NCBI GenBank assembly: GCA_023846275.1 | Contig: CM043868.1 | Span: 7,707,653 to 7,771,652 of the forward strand | Direction of reading: 5' to 3' | From: Vanilla planifolia | Taxonomy: Eukaryota; Streptophyta; Magnoliopsida; Asparagales; Orchidaceae | Length of the DNA: 64,000 nucleotides | Made by a program: the position numbers and the translations under genes | In this document: one piece after another, positions 60,501 through 64,000 of the stretch | Position numbering within the stretch: position 1 is the first letter of the stretch | How the letters are laid out: every line of letters begins with the position of its first letter | The notes under the pieces: model-generated | What the model saw: only the letters and a program-made list of their open reading frames with translations | What the model was told of the DNA's origin: nothing | Database searches by the model: none

Positions 60501-61600
60501 TTAATTATACAATATATTTTTAATTGTGATTTTCCTATTAAACATGGATTTTACATACTCGAAACTCAAGAATTATTATAATTTAACATGCCTCAAAATA
60601 TATAGTAAGGAGACAGTAGTCAGATCCAAGATTTAAACATACTGTTATGAAGATCTTAACTTGAGAAACTTGTAGGTTATTGCCTACTATTTTTTAAAGT
60701 CATTTAAATTTCTTATAAATTTTAAAAGTAACAAAGAAAAAAGATAATATTTTATCAAATTATTTTATTATTATAAAAACCTAAAGCTAATCCTTTTCTC
60801 ACCATAGACATCAGCTATAACAAGAGGACTATGAGAAGAATAAAGTTCAAAAATAAAAGGGGAGAATAGAAAAGGATTTGGGAGAGAGAAAGGAGAAATC
60901 TTCAAGGGTTTCTAGCTTGTTCTTCAACTATGACAAAAAATTTGGAGCTACAAAGGAAAAGAGACTTACAAAGAAACTCAGATCTCTTTTTGGCCAAAAA
61001 AGTTGTGCAAGATAAGCTTCTACTCAAGATTTTCCTTAGCATGATACTATGGGGTTGTGTTTTGAGCAACATGAAGTTCGATTTTAAATTAGGCATATAG
61101 ATTGAGTTAAACTCCCCAACTCATTGTTTTTCGACTATATCTCACGTACTGTATGATTGGGTCGATTATACTGTACAATCAACTTAATTAGACAGTACGA
61201 TGAGCAGAAGACCTTAGATTGACTGAATTCCCAAGAAAATTGCACAGTACAATAATATTTATTGAATTATATTCAGCATTGGCTTCAAACTCCTAAGAAG
61301 ATTATACAATCCAATGAAACCATTAGACATTACAATCAAAACTTAAAAAATTGGATTACTAAATAAAGGATCATTTAGTTAAAACCTGAAGATCATATAA
61401 TCCAATGGAACCATCGAATGATACAATCAAGTTCAGGAATCAAATTAAGCTATGATCAGCCCATCCAACCCAGTTTCCAATCTGTTGCTTGCTAGTGATC
61501 GTACATTATAATTTTAGAAATCAAACTATATGGTGTACTGCTTTGAACAAGGAGTTCTAACATAATTTCTAAATATTTTCTAAAATTATTTGTGATAGCT
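60500..61600 (+). repeat. Probable chromovirus LTR fragment
   Basis: The purine-rich block at 60.85-60.97 kb (gagagagaaaggagaaatctt... acaaaggaaaagagac) resembles the 22.95-23.08 kb part of the chromovirus LTR. The following 61.13-61.5 kb contains spaced words of the type atacaatccaatggaaccat and gtacaatcaa, like the aatccaatgaa words of that LTR at 23.5-23.8 kb. Its borders were not found. Confidence 0.4.
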
Positions 61601-61942
61601 TTTACAAGTAATATTGACATAAAAACTAAAAAATTTTGGAAAAGTAAAAAAATAGCAAACGCAAAACAAAGTGAATAAACTTTTAAAACTTAAGAATAAC
61701 AATTGAATAATTATGGATAAAATATAATAAGAATTGTGTAAGAAATGAAATTAAGAGATAAAAAAAAGTAAAATCATTGAAAAAGCATCACAAAACCAAA
61801 TAAACAAGCTAACTATGATGTAAGTTGAACTTTTTAATTATCTTAAACTATTAATTAGAAATACAATATGATGTGAGCATCTTGCATAACATAAAATCAT
61901 ATACACATATTATTATTGATGTGATTGCACATTATTACTAAT

Positions 61943-61957
61943 ACATACACACATACA

Positions 61958-61993
<36 letters not shown>

Positions 61994-62016
61994 TATATAT
62001 GTATATATATATATTT
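61943..62016 (+). repeat. (CATA)n/(TA)n compound microsatellite
   Basis: About ten cata units preceded by acac, then a run of ta repeats interrupted once by gtat, ending in atttatttattt. Confidence 0.95.
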
Positions 62017-62149
62017 ATTTATTTATGATAATATAAAAATCAAAATATAAAATAAAAAAAATAAATAAAAAGAAATAAACATTGTTCAAGCCTAACAATC
62101 AAGAAGATATTGAGAAAAAAGAAAAAAACATATAGAATATATTCTCTAT

Positions 62150-62400
62150 GGCCATCCTAATGGCTGCCCAATATGAGAAAATCACATTTGTTGTTATTGA
62201 TACTGAGATATAGACCACGACACAGTAGAGGCTCCATCATTGTGAACACTAGATGCTAGGTAATATGAGCATTGGCTCAATGATAAATGAAAAGTTACCC
62301 CTGTTGTTGTTGCTACTCAGATATGGGCCATAACATGACAAAGGCCCTACCATCGTTAGCATAAAATGCTAGACAATGTGGGCAATGACACATAATAGAT
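62150..62400 (+). repeat. Two-copy degenerate tandem repeat (~130 bp)
   Basis: The block tgagaaaatcacatttgttgttattgatactgagatatagacca ... gctaggtaatatgagcattggc recurs as tgaaaagttacccctgttgttgttgctactcagatatgggcca ... gctagacaatgtgggcaatgac. Both carry the same landmarks in order (ttgttgttgata/ctac, gagatat/cagatat, aggctcca/aggccct, catc.t, ctagat/aaatgctag). Confidence 0.7.
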
Positions 62401-64000
62401 GCTGATATGATATGGGATATAAAGGAATGAGGATAGCAGTTATACAAGAAAAATCTAAGTCCTAAAATAAGAACAATAAAAAAATTAAAAAAACAAAAAA
62501 AGATAAAATGAATTTGAGTATAATAGAAAAAAAGTAAAATATATAATACAATATGAGTACTATATGATATTACTATTATTTGATGATTATATACACACAT
62601 GACCACGATGCATATGAGTATTCAAGCAGTAATTTAATATTTTCATATTTTTCATAAATTGTCATACGTTATTTTATTTATTACTCCGTCCATATTTGTT
62701 GGCTTCATATTTGCACTTTTATATTATATTTATACTTATAACTAGTAGTTTACCTGTTAAGCAAATCATGCTCATTTTTTATATTATAGCCTCAAATACA
62801 GTGACTTGTAAAGCTAGGATTTTCCAAAGGATATATTAAGGAACTAGTGAAAAGAGATTATATTATATTTTGTGAGATATGTAAAAGATATTTTGTATGC
62901 AAAGACTTATACTTTTTAAATAATCATTATATCAATATTATTATTTCAACTTTTGCATTATTGGAATTATATGTGTAGCTTTTTGCTTGGTTGTTCTAAT
63001 TGAGATGTTATATTTGGATTAAGATAATTCATTGTCACCATCACTCAGTTTTTGTTTGTGTCCTCCAAATTTGTCATTTGCTCTATTTTAATTCGATAAT
63101 TTAGAATTTTTAAGTATTTTATCAAGTTTTATTTGGAATTATGCCAACTGGAGCATGACAAAGACGACAATAATTAGATAAATGCAATGAGTGAAATAAA
63201 AAGATGCAAAGATTGGGATGTTAGCCACTTTATAGCAATTTTAACTATAAACATTATGTTGAAGTGAAATCATGATAGATTCCATTACAATAAATACCAA
63301 CTCTAATTTTAGTCATGAAAACTAAAATGGGGAAAAAAATACTCTCATCTTATGTTTTACAAGAAGAGGATTGAAAACATGATAAAAAAAATATCACAAA
63401 ACATAAAATAAAATCCAATAAATAGAATGCAAAACACTAGAGCAATCTCAAGGAATTGAGCACTTGATATGCTATACAAAAAAATGATTTCGATGTGGAT
63501 GAGAGAAGGAAGGGCAAGTGTCATGTGCACAAACACACAAAGTCAACCACAAACAATGCTTGTAAATGAACAAAGGTAATTAGTACAAGATCAAGTAAAA
63601 CAATGAAAAACTTATTTTTCAATCCATTTTATTTTCGAAATGATAGATCGAGCTCTCAATTTTTATTTTCTATCAATTTGGAACCCTTAAATCTCTTGAT
63701 GTGCTACATTAAACTAGATAACATAAAATATAATTGATTAAGAGAAACAATAAATTGTGTAATGAAAGAGGTGAATCAACCATCATATCATGGCTTATTT
63801 CCCACCAAAGAAAAGTGATCTAACAAAAAGGACAAGGAATATTGACACTTTAAAAAGGGTTCAACCAACACTATCATTATGATTACTACCACTTTTGTTG
63901 TCTCTCTATCTCTAAGCATAATAATTCCACTTAAAAAACAAAAGCAAACTTTAGCAAGCAAATAAACATTGTAAAAGTGTTTCATCTTAAAGATGGTTTA
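62401..64000. other. AT-rich sequence, nothing recognised
   Basis: No gene, LTR or tandem repeat was recognised to the end of the window. Open stretches of up to 97 codons on the minus strand are hydrophobic and low in complexity, as expected by chance in AT-rich DNA. Confidence 0.4.

Noticed and set aside
62150..62400. Possible RNA gene because of the two similar ~130-base units
   Set aside because: The units are degenerate direct repeats without conserved pairing, box motifs or terminators that I could find.

Overview
The window looks like nuclear DNA of a land plant with a large, transposon-filled genome. It carries two split, canonically spliced GT-AG genes set in very AT-rich, heavily mutated LTR retrotransposons. 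The ~12 kb intron in a housekeeping gene, the age of the elements and the strong CpG loss suggest a gymnosperm. An extremely AT-rich one such as Welwitschia would fit, but that is a guess from composition, not an identification. I saw no bacterial genes, CRISPR arrays, rRNA or convincing tRNA genes.

Layout. Bases 1-4.2 kb hold a minus-strand Ty3/gypsy element of the Tat/Athila type with protease, reverse transcriptase, RNase H and integrase remnants. Bases 5.68-8.25 kb hold seven 3' exons of a plus-strand gene for a small single-pass membrane protein of a conserved but unnamed plant family. Its third intron carries a three-copy tandem repeat. Bases 10.0-10.4 kb hold a second Tat-like gag scrap (minus). 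Bases 10.6-24 kb hold one old plus-strand Ty3/gypsy chromovirus (Tekay/Del-like) whose gag and pol are pushed apart by a minus-strand relative reduced to LTR, integrase fragment and partial LTR. Bases 24-30.5 kb are LTR-like debris and unassigned sequence. Bases 30.5-44.6 kb hold a long Ty1/copia element (Sirevirus-like, LTR ~2.27 kb, plus strand). Its 5' LTR is split by an antisense copia relative.

Bases 45.8-59.3 kb hold the 3' six exons of PRS4, ribose-phosphate pyrophosphokinase, on the minus strand. Five exons lie close together (57.9-59.3 kb). The last exon is separated from them by an 11,975-base intron holding a compact minus-strand copia element that has lost its whole RT, a Sirevirus-type gag fragment, a recent 216-base-period duplication and unassigned sequence. 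The 5' exon(s) of PRS4 were not found. Bases 59.3-64 kb contain a probable chromovirus LTR, a (CATA)n/(TA)n microsatellite and degenerate tandem repeats.

Only the two host genes appear functional. All retroelement reading frames carry many stops and frameshifts, and several catalytic motifs are altered in ways that fit C-to-T decay of methylated DNA. I did not find a credible new biological system. The most interesting material is the nesting, the in-frame RT loss in the intronic copia element, and the contrast in CpG content between PRS4 exons and surrounding repeats.
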